This document shows positions 21,511 to 34,366 of a DNA stretch of 64,000 nucleotides, one piece after another. Source of the DNA: Neocallimastix lanati (nom. inval.) (Eukaryota; Neocallimastigomycota; Neocallimastigomycetes; Neocallimastigales; Neocallimastigaceae); NCBI GenBank assembly GCA_016946835.1, contig JACVTC010000049.1, positions 861,001-925,000 on the forward strand, in the 5' to 3' direction. The first letter of the stretch is position 1, and each line of letters opens with the position of its first letter. The notes under the pieces are model-generated. The model was not told the DNA's origin. It did not search any database and saw nothing but the letters and a program-made list of their open reading frames with translations. Both the position numbers and the translations under genes were made by a program.

Positions 21511-24413
21511 GTAAACAAACCAACCACATGGAAGACAATGCTAATAATTGTTATCATCATAATAGAAATATTAATAATAATAGTAACAATATTAATAATA
21601 AATATATTAATAATAATAATATGAATAACCATAATAAATCAATATCAAATTATCAACCTTTACATATTAATAAACCAATTGAAGTTCTTGCACCAGCTGT
21701 CAGAAAACAAAAAGAAAAAAACGTAAGTTCCATTCCTTATAATAAAGAGAAATCCAATGATACATTAAAGAATAATCCGACGCCGATTCAAACAGCAGCT
21801 ATGAGACATAACAACAAATATGATGCTTGTCCTAATGAAGAAAAAAAGGTGCATAACCAAAAGGATCAAAATATGGAAACTAATACTTTACCAATTGAAG
21901 ATGTAATTATGATTAAAGATGATATTGAAGATAGTATACAAAATAATGAAATTAATAAAAATAAGTCTACAAATACAGTAGATAAGAATCCTACTTTAGA
22001 TAAAAATAATAAAACTACCTCTAATAGTAATCAAACCGAAAAATTGGAGTACTTAGATCCTTCAATTATAGCCGAGAAGAATATTAGAACGAGTAAAAGA
22101 AACAATCATGAAGAAAGAATTAAAGATATTATTGAAAATGCAAAGAAATCTCCACCTTCATTAAGTAACAACAAAGAATCTAAAGAAAAACATATTAAAT
22201 TAATAGAACAATTTGATGATTATTTAATACAAGATCTATTAAAAGAAGTTGCATCTACTGAAGTTATTACTAAATTAGGATACTTACTTGATCTATTCCC
22301 AAAATTCAGAACAGCATTTAGTAAAGCTTTGAAGCTTACTCCTAAAAGTAATGCTATTAATAATGTGATGACAATAGTTAATAAATTTAAAATAATTAAA
22401 GTAAAAGGAAAAGTTGAAAATACCAATTGTGAGATATTTTTAGATACTTGCGCTAGTGTTAATGCTATTACAAGATCTGCTTTAGAAAAATATAATATAA
22501 ACAAACCTGCCATAGGAAGAATCTCAGAAACTATTTTTCAAGCTTGTTCAAATTCGACGATTGAATCCGAAATATATGAGCTAGAAATAACTATAGGAGA
22601 CAAGACTTTCCAAGATTATTTTAGAGTAATTGAAAAAGATGACCTTTTCGACATTCTAATTGGAGTTGATTCATTAAAGAAAAATAGGTTTGATATTAAC
22701 CTAGTTAATGACTCATTATATTATATTAATGAAGATAATACTTACAAGAAATTAGCTGACCTTTACTACGATATTAATCTGAAAAATCCAATTGACTCAG
22801 GAGAAGAAATTAATAAAGAAAACACAAATGCATCTACACCCTTACTACTTACTATAGTTATTCAGAATAAAGATAAACAATTAGAACAAACTATTAATGT
22901 TAAAGAAAATCTAATAAATGATATTATTAATGCCGTACCTAGTGAACATAAGAACTCTATAAAAGAGCTATTCGAAGTTTTTAAAGACATATTAGCTGTG
23001 AAGACTGATGACCTTGGAACTTCTAAATTATTACCACATAGAATTAATTTAATTCCAAATGCTAAACCAATAAAACTGAAAGCATATAAACTTTCTAAAG
23101 CTCAATCTATGGCTCTCAAAGAAATACTTACATTTTTAATCAATAATCGGTTGATTGAACCGTCTTTCTCTGCTTGGTCCTTTCCTGTTGTCTTAGTACC
23201 TAAAAAGAATAATAAAGATTGGAGAATGTGCGTTGATTATCGTAAATTAAATAATATAACAATTAAAGATTCATATTCATTACCTTTAATCGATGAAATT
23301 CTTTTGCAAATCGGAAATAATTCACAAATCCTGTCTACGATTGACCTTTTTTCAGGATACCACCAAATCCCAATGGCTCCCGAAAATAAAGAAAAGACTG
23401 CATTTACCACAATGTATGGCAATTACAACATCAAAATAATGCCATTTGGTTTATGTAACGCCCCAGCAACCTTTCAGAGAGAAATGAACAAAATATTTTT
23501 TGAATTAATCGGTGAATGTGTATTTATTTATATTGATGATATAGTTATATTTTCTAAAGATATAAATGAACATATTTTACACTTACGTCGTGTTTTTAAG
23601 ATACTAAAAGACAATGGATTAAAAATTAATTTTGAAAAATGTTCATTTTTTAAAAAAGAAGTTTCACTACTTGGTCACAAGCTCTCGACAGATGGTATTT
23701 CTCCTATTCCGGAAAAAGTAAAAACAATTGTTAATTGGTTACCACTTAAAAATACTACACAACTTAAATCTTTTCTTGGTGCTATAGGATATTATCGCAA
23801 ATTTATTAAAAATTTTGCTCAAATAGCAAAACCATTATTTTACCTTTTAAAGAAGAACTCGATATTTAACTTTTCCGAAGAGTGTATTAAAGCATTTGAA
23901 GAATTAAAAAATAAATTAATACAAGCACCTATATTAACTCCCCCAGATTTTTCTAAACCATTTATTATACGTACCGATGCTTCTAGAGATGGACTAGGAG
24001 GTGTTCTTCTACAACGAGATAAAAATAATCTTGAGGTTCCTATTTTTTATGAAAGTAGATCATTAAGTAAATCGGAAGAAAATTATAGTATTACTGACCT
24101 GGAAGGTAAAGCTGTCTTCCATTGTGTTCAGAAATTTAAACAATTTATCACTGGTAATTCTTTTATAACTATAGTTTATACTGACCATAAACCGCTTGTT
24201 GGTATATTTAATAATCGTGAACCTACCAATAGTAGACATCTCAAATGGGTTACGGAATTATCCATCTTGAATGTTAAAGTCGAATATCAAGAGGGGAGGA
24301 AGAATGTCATAGCTGATGCTCTGTCTAGATTGGAAACTTCTGATAAACCTAAAGAAACAATAAATATTATATATAACAATAATAATGAAGTTGATAATAG
24401 TGATAATAAGTGA
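21480..24413 (+). pseudogene. pol: Element B pol: protease-RT-RNase H (ends at frameshift)
   Basis: This is the -1 frame relative to gag; it is already open from 21378, overlapping the gag zinc knuckle. Residue numbers below count from 21378. An Asn-rich linker is followed by the aspartic protease with D356-T-C-A-S (cysteine where glycine is usual, as in A). RT carries VDYRKLNN, DLFSGYHQIP, PFGLCNAPATFQ and YIDD (718-721). RNase H is complete (RTDASRDGLGGVLLQ, NYSITDLEGKAV, VYTDHKPLV, ADALSR). The frame ends in an (AAT)n-coded Asn linker, where element A is continuous into integrase. A slippage-type indel there separates IN into the next frame, so the product would be a truncated polyprotein lacking integrase. 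Confidence 0.88.
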
Positions 24414-25605
24414 TAATAATAATAATAATAATAATAGTATTAATAAATTTATAGAAGACTATATCAAAAAAAGAATAATAATTATTGATGGCAAAGAATA
24501 TTATAAACAAGGCGATAAATTAAGGTACATAGTGAAAAGTATAGAAGAAAAATTAACATTAATTGATCAAGCTCATCAAATTGGCCATGAAGGAGTATAT
24601 AAAACATACAACAGACTAAAAAGAGATTATTATTGGAAAAATATGAAAAAGGATATTAATAATTATATTCGATGTTGTTACAAATGCCAAACATGTAAGC
24701 CACAAACATTAAATCAATTTCCAGAAGATAATGTCACTCCTCCAGGATACCCTTTCTCAAGAGTTGGACTCGATTTAATTGGACCCCTACCAGAAACTCC
24801 AAGAGGTAATAGATTTATAATTGTTCTAGTTGACTATTTAACCAAATGGGTAGAGGCTGAACCATTAGTAACATCGGAAGCAGATGACGTGATAAACTTT
24901 TTAAAGAAAGTATTCTCAAGACATGGTATCCCTGAAATACTAGTAACAGACAATGGTCCAAAGTTCACCGCAGATAAAACAAAAGCATTCTTAGATCTAC
25001 ACGATGTTTATGTTCACTATATTTCAACTTACCATCCAGCCTCGAATGGAGAAGTTGAAAACAGAAACAAAGAAATTGGGAAGTATCTACGAATCCTGGG
25101 AAAAAAAGATAAGCATTGGGATGAGACTTTATATAGTGCTTTATGGGCACTACGTACTTGTAAAAGTGAAGTTACAAAACACAGTAGCTTCGAATTATTG
25201 TATGGAAGGAGGGATATACAACCTTTCGAATTATCCATTAATATTGAAAAGAAAAATGAATGGGAAAGTGATGAAGAGTACTGGCTCAGAAAATTTTTGA
25301 TACATGATAAGTGGATAAAGGAAGCCATAAGAAATATTGAAACCGCAAACAAACTTTGGTCCGATAGAAGGAAACAAATCAAAAGAATGAGAAGTGACTC
25401 TAAACCAGGGGACTTAGTATTAGTAAAAGTATTTAATCGAAGGAAGCTAGACCCATTCTTCACAGGACCATTACAAATTGTTAAAAGAGAATTAAACACA
25501 GTGACAGTATGCGACCCAACGACTGGTGAACTAGCAGAACGTAATATCCACCTGAAGAATATTATTCCATACTTTATGGAACTGAACCTCACAAATGAAG
25601 ACTAA
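24385..25605 (+). pseudogene. pol: Element B pol, integrase part (out of frame)
   Basis: It continues pol one frame over after the (AAT)n tract at about 24410-24440; the ATG at 24385 lies in the overlap and is probably not a native start. Visible: zinc domain (HQIGHEGVYKTYNRL, CCYKCQTC), catalytic core (D in GLDLIGPLP, D in VTDNGPKF, E in NGEVENRN) and C-terminal domain (KLDPFFTGPLQIV, ERNIHLKNIIPYF). All catalytic residues are present, and it is about the length of the element A integrase without a chromodomain. The domain is intact but disconnected from RT. Confidence 0.88.
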
Positions 25606-25978
25606 GATACTTATCAGATAATATAAATATATTTACAATAATTATTAAATAATTAAAACAATATTTATAGCAAGTTTTTTTTTTTTTAATAAGAAGATAA
25701 TCAAAGAATATAAATTTAAAAAAAAAAAAAAAATAAAAAAAAAAAAAAATAATAATAATATTTACATAAGAATTTTTTTTTATTTATTAATATTTATTTA
25801 TTATCAATTATAAATTAAAAAATAATATATATAAAATAAATATGGTTTTTATCAAAAAAAAAAAAAAAAAAATATTTTAATACAACCTATAACTTCCTGA
25901 CAATAACACGCTTTAAAAAAAAAATTATAGAGATAGATAAATAATACAATTATATAATCTTCAGAATATAGATAACGA

Positions 25979-26015
<37 letters not shown>

Positions 26016-26428
26016 GCGTTTGAATTTCAACTTACAAAAATAAACATTTAGCTATTATTGAAAAGTTTAATAAATTAATTCACATTTCTAATCCAGTAAT
26101 TTCTTTTATTAGATATAAATAATAAAATATAATAAAAATATAATAATAGATTATAATAGTAAAATATAAAAGTAAAATATAATAGTAAAATATAATAGTA
26201 AAATATAATAATAAAATAGAATAGTAAAATAGAATAATAAAATATAATAGTAAAATAGAATAGTAAAATAGAATAGTAAAATATAATAGTAAAATATAAT
26301 AGTAAAATATAATATTAAAAAATACAAAGATATATAGACAGAATATATATAAATTAAATTAGTAAACAAGTATATAATTTTATAAAATTTTATAAACCAT
26401 ATAACATAATTTTACAATTTACTTACCT

Positions 26429-26472
<44 letters not shown>

Positions 26473-26593
26473 TGCATATACAATATAGTATAAATTACAT
26501 ATATACATATATGTAATGTATACATGTACATTATTGTATGAAATTGTATATATATAATATAAAAAAAAAATTTATATAGTTATATAGTTCAAA

Positions 26594-26627
<34 letters not shown>

Positions 26628-26787
26628 ATATAGTTATATAGTTCAAATATAAAAAAAAAAAAAAAAAAAAAAATTTATATAGTTATATAGTTCAAATATA
26701 AAAAAAAAAAAAAAAAATTTAAAGAATATAATAACATTTTTTTTTAATTTTTATAAAAAATTTTTATTCATTATATCCATAAATCAC
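25606..26787 (+). other. Element B 3' UTR
   Basis: No gene. Long A runs occur at about 25981-26014 and elsewhere. A repeat of an AAAATA-TAATAGT type unit (about 26110-26315) produces a spurious minus-strand frame. Three tandem copies of TTTATATAGTTATATAGTTC, each followed by an A run, lie at about 26571-26720. Confidence 0.6.
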
Positions 26788-26826
26788 GACTTCAAGGGAC
26801 GAAGTCTAGACAAAGTGGGGGCGTCT
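26788..26826 (+). promoter_or_regulatory. Hairpin plus polypurine tract of element B
   Basis: GACTTC (26788-26793) and GAAGTC (26801-26806) flank AAGGGAC. AAAGTGGGGGCGTCT abuts the LTR. This is the same arrangement as 5300-5338 in element A. Confidence 0.75.
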
Positions 26827-27389
26827 TGGTACGTTACTCACTAAAATAGAATAAATTATTAAAAATATAAGAAAATAAATAATTCTTTATTTATTTTATT
26901 ATAATAGGTATAAAGTTTAATTAGTATATAAAAATATAATATTAATAAAAATAATTTTAATTAATAGATAACCAATAAGAATTAAGATAAATTATAGTAT
27001 AAAAATAAGTAAAAGATAAAATATTAACAACAGGGAACTTAATAATCTAATATCTTTAAAGAATATAATAGTTAGAATAGGAATTATAAAATATTTATTC
27101 GGGTGAATAAATATTTAGGATATTTTGGTTAATATTATTATTAAAATATAAATTTAAAGATATAATAAAGATAAAATAAAATTATATGTACTTATTTAAA
27201 GAACAAAACTTATAAATAAAATAAAGACTTAAAAGTAACACATTATTATTTATTAAAAATTTATTGTTAATTTTGTGTTATAAATTTTTTTTTTATTTAT
27301 TTCTTTTATTAGAATATATTATTTTATAATTTTACAACTTGCTTTCCCCAAATCATATAAAAGGTACAATATATAAAAATAACGTACCA
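26827..27389 (+). repeat. 3' LTR of element B
   Basis: 563 bp, TGGTACGTTACTCAC to ATAACGTACCA, homologous to 19515-20072 with scattered substitutions and small indels. It is followed by TCAT (27390-27393), shared with the next LTR. Confidence 0.9.
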
Positions 27390-27393
27390 TCAT

Positions 27394-27924
27394 TGTTACG
27401 AGACAATAAAAAAAAAATGAATAATAATTAAATATTCAATTATATACAAAAAAGATTATAATATTTGTTAACAATACTTTATAATGATTTATATTAATAT
27501 TTTATAATAGTTTTATATCAATATTTTATAATAGTTTTATATTAATATTTTATAATAGTTTTATATTAATATTTTATAATAGTTTTATATCAATATTTTA
27601 TAATAGTTTTATATTAATAATAGTTTTATATTAATATTCTATAATAGTTTTATATTAAAATCTTGTGATAATTTATATTAAAATTTTATAATAATTTATA
27701 TTAATGATTTATAATAATTTTATATATAAATTCGAAACCAATTAAATTAAAATTTTTAATACTAACAAATCAAATTGATAGAATATTAAATATTTAAGAA
27801 ATTATGAAAATAAAATAATTAAAAACTCTCTTTCAAAAATAAAAAATTATTTAATATAGATAAATAAATATAATCGAATATATTATTACTATAATAAATT
27901 TTAATAATTACCTGTGTTGTCCCA
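27394..27924 (+). repeat. Solo LTR F1
   Basis: 531 bp, TGTTACGAGACAAT to TGTTGTCCCA, flanked on both sides by TCAT (27390-27393, 27925-27928). It contains about six copies of a 25-bp TTTTATATTAATA-type repeat (27480-27720). Non-coding. Confidence 0.75.
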
Positions 27925-27928
27925 TCAT

Positions 27929-29993
27929 TGATACGGGGTGTCACTAAATACCTTGTATTTCCTATTAAATACTCTTAATAATAATAAAATAAAATTATTA
28001 TTAAATATTCTTATTAAAATCTTTTATTAATATCAAATATAATAAAAATTATTATTAAAAATTCTTATAAATTTCTTTTATTAATATTAAATATAATAAA
28101 AATTATTATTAAATATTCTTATAAATTTCTTTTATTAATATTAAATATAATAAAAATTATTATTAAATATTCTTATAAATTTCTTTTATTAATATTAAAT
28201 ATAATAAAAATTATTATTAAATATTCTTATAAAATTCTTTTATTAATATTAAATATAATAAAAATTATTATTAAATATTCTTATTAAAATCTTTTATAAT
28301 AAAAATTATTATTAAATATTCTTATTAAAATCTTTTATTAATATTAAATATAATAAAAATTATTATTAAATATTCTTATTAAAATCTTTTATAATAAAAA
28401 TTATTATTAAATATTCTTATTAAAATCTTTTATAATAAAAATTATTATTAAATATTCTTATAAAATTCTTTTATTAATATCAAATATAATAAAAATTATT
28501 ATTAAAAATTCTTATAAATTTCTTTTATTAATATTAAATATAATAAAAATTATTATTAAATATTCTTATAAATTTCTTTTATTAATATTAAATATAATAA
28601 AAATTATTATTAAATATTCTTATAAAATTCTTTTATTAATATTAAATATAATAAAAATTATTATTAAATATTCTTATAAAATTCTTTTATTAATATTAAA
28701 TATAATAAAAATTATTATTAAATATTCTTATTAAAATCTTTTATAATAAAAATTATTATTAAATATTCTTATAAAATTCTTTTATTAATATTAAATATAA
28801 TAAAAATTATTATTAAATATTCTTATTAAAATCTTTTATTAATATCAAATATAATAAAAATTATTAAATATTCTAATAAAAATCTTTTATTAATATTAAA
28901 TATAATAAAAATTATTATTAAATATTCTTATTAAAATCTTTTATAATAAAAATTATTATTAAATATTCTTATAAAATTCTTTTATTAATATCAAATCTAA
29001 TAAAAATTATTATTAAATATTCTTATTAAAATCTTTTATTAATATTAAATATAATAAAAATTATTATTAAATATTCTTATTAAAATCTTTTATAATAAAA
29101 ATTATTATTAAATATTCTTATAAAATTCTTTTATTAATATCAAATTTAATAAAAATTATTATTAAATATTCTTATAAAATTCTTTTATTAATATTAAATA
29201 TAATAAAAATTATTATTAAATATTCTTATTAAAATCTTTTATTAATATCAAATCTAATAAAAATAATTATTAAATATTTTATTAATATTAAATATAATAA
29301 AAATTATTACTAAATATTCTTATTAAAAATTATATAATATTTAAATCATTACTAATTCTTATTTTTATATTAAGAATAATAAAAACCTATTTCAATAAAT
29401 ATTTGATGTAAAATACAGAATTATAAGTTTCTGTATAATATTTTCTAAAACCTTTGAAATAAACTAAAAATAAAACAAAAATTAAAAATAAATTAAATCT
29501 TTATTAAAATAAAAATGAACTAAAATACAGAAGAATTCCAATAATAAAAATGATCTAAAATACAGAAAATATCAATTCTGTATAATTCTCTCTCTGAATA
29601 ACAATATCAAGAAGAAGCTACCGCCCGGAATGCCCTTCGTGATACAAGCTCCAAATTAATTTTTTTATATTTTAATTTAATAAATGTTATTTTTTTTTTT
29701 AAAAAATAATTTAAAATAATAGTTAAAAATTAAAATAAAATAGTTATAATAGTTTTTTTTTATAAAGAATATATTAATAATAAATAAAATGTATTAAAAT
29801 AAAAGTATAAAAAGAAGAATAAATTTCTTTCTTTTTAATACTTGGAACAAATAATTTTAATTTTAAATTTAAATAAAGAATATTTTAAAATTTAATTTTT
29901 TTTCTTGTTTCCAAATTTATTTTTATAGTTATGTGTTAATATTTATTTTTTTTTGTTTTGAATATCTTAGTGTTTCAACCCCAGCCCGTATCA
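27929..29993 (+). repeat. Solo D-family LTR D2 with the longest minisatellite
   Basis: 2065 bp, TGATACGGGGTGTC to CAGCCCGTATCA, flanked by TCAT on both sides. About 27980-29340 holds roughly 26 units of the 37-54 bp repeat also seen in D1, D3 and D4. The GC-rich island is at 29615-29644. Its 3' body is nearly identical to D1 and D3. Confidence 0.9.
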
Positions 29994-29997
29994 TCAT

Positions 29998-30530
29998 TGC
30001 TACAGTATTTAAATAAAAATGAAAATTGTCAATAAAATTGTAATAAAATATAATAATTAATTATATCACAATAATAAATAATAATATTATAAAATTATTC
30101 AAATTTATTTAATTAATTAACAGCCAATAGGATTTAAATTATAGTAAATTAAAAGTATAAAAAGAAAAATTATTATAAATTTTTTTAAAGGGTGGTTTTT
30201 TATGGAGAAAATAGATATACATTAGTTAAGATAAATATATTCGGGGAATATATTTATTTATAAAATATAATATAGTAATAAGTTAGAAATAAATAGTTAA
30301 TAAGATTTTTTTATAATACTTTATTATAAAATTGTATTACGACATAATAAATTAAATAAAATAAAATAAAACGACAAAAATAATTCTTAAAATTCTGTTT
30401 TAAAATAAAGTGTGTAGTAATTATATATTTCTATATTAGAATATACTATTTTATTTTATACTATCTTGCAAACTCACAAAAATATTGATACTAAAATATT
30501 AATAATAAAGATTAATAAAATAACGTATCA
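29998..30530 (+). repeat. Solo LTR G1
   Basis: 533 bp, TGCTACAGTATTTAAATA to ATAACGTATCA. The 3' region (TTAGAATATA, CTTGCAAACTCAC) resembles LTRs A and B. Flanks are TCAT and CTCA, so this is a switch point in the array. The paralogue is G2 (32834-33378). Confidence 0.75.
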
Positions 30531-30534
30531 CTCA

Positions 30535-31900
30535 TGATACGGGGTGTCACTAAATACCTTGTATTTCCTATTAAATACTCTTAATAATAATAAAATAAAA
30601 TTATTATTAAATATTCTTATTAAAATCTTTTATTAATATCAAATATAATAAAAATTATTATTAAATATTCTTATAAATTTCTTTTATTAATATTAAATAT
30701 AATAAAAATTATTATTAAATATTCTTATAAATTTCTTTTATTAATATTAAATATAATAAAAATTATTATTAAATATTCTTATAAATTTCTTTTATTAATA
30801 TTAAATATAATAAAAATTATTATTAAATATTCTTATAAAATTCTTTTATTAATATTAAATATAATAAAAATTATTATTAAATATTCTTATAAAATTCTTT
30901 TATTAATATTAAATATAATAAAAATTATTATTAAATATTCTTATTAAAATCTTTTATTAATATTAAATATAATAAAAATTATTATTAAATATTCTTATTA
31001 AAATCTTTTATAATAAAAATTATTATTAAATATTCTTATTAAAATCTTTTATAATAAAAATTATTATTAAATATTCTTATAAAATTCTTTTATTAATATT
31101 AAATATAATAAAAATTATTATTAAATATTCTTATTAAAATCTTTTATTAATATCAAATCTAATAAAAATAATTATTAAATATTTTATTAATATTAAATAT
31201 AATAAAAATTATTACTAAATATTCTTATTAAAAATTATATAATATTTAAATCATTACTAATTCTTATTTTTATATTAAGAATAATAAAAACCTATTTCAA
31301 TAAATATTTGATGTAAAATACAGAATTATAAGTTTCTGTATAATATTTTCTAAAACCTTTGAAATAAACTAAAAATAAAACAAAAATTAAAAATAAATTA
31401 AATCTTTATTAAAATAAAAATGAACTAAAATACAGAAGAATTCCAATAATAAAAATGATCTAAAATACAGAAAATATCAATTCTGTATAATTCTCTCTCT
31501 GAATAACAATATCAAGAAGAAGCTACCGCCCGGAATGCCCTTCGTGATACAAGCTCCAAATTAATTTTTTATATTTTAATTTAATAAATGTTATTTTATT
31601 TTTAAAAAAATAATTTAAAATAATAGTTAAAAATTAAAATAAAATAGTTATAATAGTTTTTTTTTTTTATAAAGAATATATTAATAATAAATAAAATGTA
31701 TTAAAATAAAAGTATAAAAAGAAGAATAAATTTCTTTCTTTTTAATACTGGGAACAAATAATTTTAATTTAAAATTTAAATAAAGAATATTTTAAAATTT
31801 AATTTTTTTTTCTTGTTTCCAAACTTATTTTTATAGTTATGTGTTAATATTTATTTTTTTTGTTTTGAATATCTTAGTGTTTCAACCCCAGCCCGTATCA
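30535..31900 (+). repeat. Solo D-family LTR D3
   Basis: 1366 bp, TGATACGGGGTGTC to CAGCCCGTATCA, flanked by CTCA on both sides (30531-30534, 31901-31904). It carries about 12-13 minisatellite units (30590-31245) and the GC-rich island at 31520-31549. Confidence 0.9.
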
Positions 31901-31904
31901 CTCA

Positions 31905-32829
31905 TGTTAAGGAATGAACAAATAATGTTAATTTTATTATTTTTCATAAAAATAACTTAACCACTAAAATTAAATTATTTATTTCCTTACTTGGGGAACT
32001 TTCTTATGTTCTATTACTACCAAATTATTACTAATATTAAATTTATTATTATTAATATAAATTCTTTATTAATATCAATACTTTATTATTAAAATTAATA
32101 CTATATTATTAATATCAATATTATTATCAATATCTAGTTTTATTAATATGATTTATTCTATCAATATTTTATTATTAAAGAAAATTTTATTTTACAAATA
32201 TTACTAATACAGATTATTTATTATTAATAAAAATTAATATAATTAATAATGATTTAAAAATATTTTATTTAAATCCATGATCCTTGTCATTAAAATTAGT
32301 AATACTTCCTTCCAAAATACACCCTATTTATAATAAGATTAATAATAGATAATAATCTAAAATACTTTTATTTAAAAAATAGTATAAAATTAAATAATAC
32401 TCTATTACTAATAGTTCTGTAAAAGTAATAAAATTATTTTTAAAATATATTATCACTACAATTAATAATAAATAGTTTAGAATTTAATAATATGTAATAA
32501 TTATTTATTATAATAGAATAGATTATGAATTTATAATTTAAATACAATTCAAACATGTAACTCTAAGATATTCTAAAGAAATGGCTTGACCATTTCTAAC
32601 GATAAAAAAAAATATAAATAGATGAGAAAATTGTATTTTAGAAAAATAATCTGAAGAAAAAAATATAATCTTATTAAAGAAATTAATTTATTTTTAGTTT
32701 TTAATTGAATAATTTTTATTAAATAAATAAATAAAATATTTTAAAAAAAAGATATATTTTAATTTTTAATTTTTTTTTATTTTAGTGTTTATTTCTATAT
32801 TTATTATTATTCTGTCCCGAACCTCAACA
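31905..32829 (+). repeat. Solo E-family LTR E1
   Basis: 925 bp, TGTTAAGGAATGAAC to GAACCTCAACA (near-inverted ends), flanked by CTCA on both sides. A hairpin AGAAATGG/CCATTTCT (32577-32584/32590-32597) lies just upstream of a TATA-like AATATAAATAG. A TTTTAGTGTTT motif lies near the 3' end. Very similar to E2. Confidence 0.85.
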
Positions 32830-32833
32830 CTCA

Positions 32834-33378
32834 TGATGCAGTATTTAAATAAAAAGAGAATATTATCAAGAAATAAAATTAAATATAATAAATAATTAGT
32901 TAAATTATATATGTATATTATAATAATAAATAGTAATATAAAAATTATTAAATTTATTTAATTAGTTAATAGCCAATAGGATTTAATTTATAGTAAATTA
33001 GAAATTAGAAATATAAAAGAAAAATTATTATAATTCTTTAAAGAAAAGGAGGTTTTTTTATTTGGAAAAAAATAGAGATAAAATTGGTAAAAATAAATAT
33101 ATTTGGAGAATATATTTATTTATCAAAAATTTTAATAGTAAAAAGTTAGTTTGAAATAAATAATTAATAAGATCTTTAATAACATTTTATTATAAAATTT
33201 GTATTACGACATAAATAATTTAAATAAATAAATAAAACGACAAAACTATAATTTTTTTTATATTTTGTTTTAATATTAACGTGTATTGTAATTATATATT
33301 TTTATATTAGAATATATTTTTATTTAATACAATCTTGCTAACCACAAAAACATTGATACTTATAAAAATAACGTATCA
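32834..33378 (+). repeat. Solo LTR G2
   Basis: 545 bp, TGATGCAGTATTTAAATA to ATAACGTATCA, flanked by CTCA on both sides (32830-32833, 33379-33382). Homologous to G1 along its length. Confidence 0.8.
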
Positions 33379-33382
33379 CTCA

Positions 33383-34361
33383 TGATAAATAACAAAATTA
33401 TTAAACTAAAATAAATAATAAAAAACAAATTCTTGTCTAACTTAACCCAAAAATTAATCCATTCTAAAAAAAAAAAATTAAATCCATATTTAAGAAAAAT
33501 TAATTAAATAAAAATAATTAAAATAAAATAATAATAAATTAATTAATCATTAATAATTCTAATTAAAAACTAAAATAAATTAATAAATAATATTTTTCTA
33601 AAAAACTACAAATAAACAAAATAATAAACAAATTTAATAAATTATAAATAACAAATAAACAAACTTATAAACATCGCAAAATTAAAATTAAATAGTTAAA
33701 TAATTTTTTAAGTTACTTTTATTTAAAATAATGATTATTTTATTTATTTTATAACTCAACTTTTATAAACAAATTGTAATTAAAATAACATTTTAAAACT
33801 CATCTTTATTAACATTTTAATTGTAAATATTGTTTAATTTAATAATAAATTATTCTTTATTTCTCTTTTATTAATTTTATTATTTTTAATGTAAATAGTT
33901 TAAAATCAAAGAAAAATATAAAAACATGTAAATATTTCTTATAAATTATTCTTTATTATTAATTATTTAATAAATTATTATAGATATTTTATTAGTTTTT
34001 AATAATCAATTTTTATGATTATTAATTATTTTGATAAATTATTAAATATTTTATTAGTTATTAATAATCAATTTTATTATTAAAATTTAAAATAAATTAG
34101 TATAAATAATAAATATTTCATTTTATTATTTTATTAGTTTTAACAATTATTTTATTAATTTAAACAAAATTAATTATTAAATAAATAAAGATTAATATTA
34201 AAATAAAAATAACTTTTTTTTAATAAAACATTTTTGTGTTTAATAATAAAACATATTTATTTTTTTTAAATTTCTTAAATCAAATTTTATTCAGTATTTA
34301 TCCTTTTATTCACTTCTACAAAATTTAATTTTTGTAGATTAAGAATATTAGGTATAAATCA
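33383..34361 (+). repeat. Solo LTR I2
   Basis: About 979 bp, TGATAAATAACAAAATT to GTATAAATCA, flanked by CTCA on both sides (33379-33382, 34362-34365). Related to I1, including the CATTTTTGTGTTAATA-type motif. Non-coding. Confidence 0.65.
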
Positions 34362-34366
34362 CTCAA

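Larger units (their letters stand above)
19515..27389 (+). mobile_element. Full-length Ty3/Gypsy retrotransposon B
   Basis: 5' LTR (19515-20072), primer-binding site, gag, -1 frameshift, pol (PR-RT-RH-IN), 3' UTR, polypurine tract and 3' LTR (26827-27389), about 7.9 kb. The LTRs differ at roughly 15 or more places by eye, so the insertion is not very recent. The 4-mers outside (TTTT left, TCAT right) do not match. One side has therefore recombined, or the copy is a product of ectopic exchange. Confidence 0.93.

Noticed and set aside
25029-25592. 187-codon minus-strand frame opposite the element B integrase
   Set aside because: Shadow frame; the plus strand has all integrase motifs.
26151-26369. 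Minus-strand Tyr/Phe/Leu frame that looks like a membrane protein
   Set aside because: It is the translation of a short tandem repeat in the element B 3' UTR.
27980-29340. Regular repeats suggesting a CRISPR-like array
   Set aside because: The units abut without unique spacers, vary in length and are A/T only; this is an LTR-internal minisatellite.
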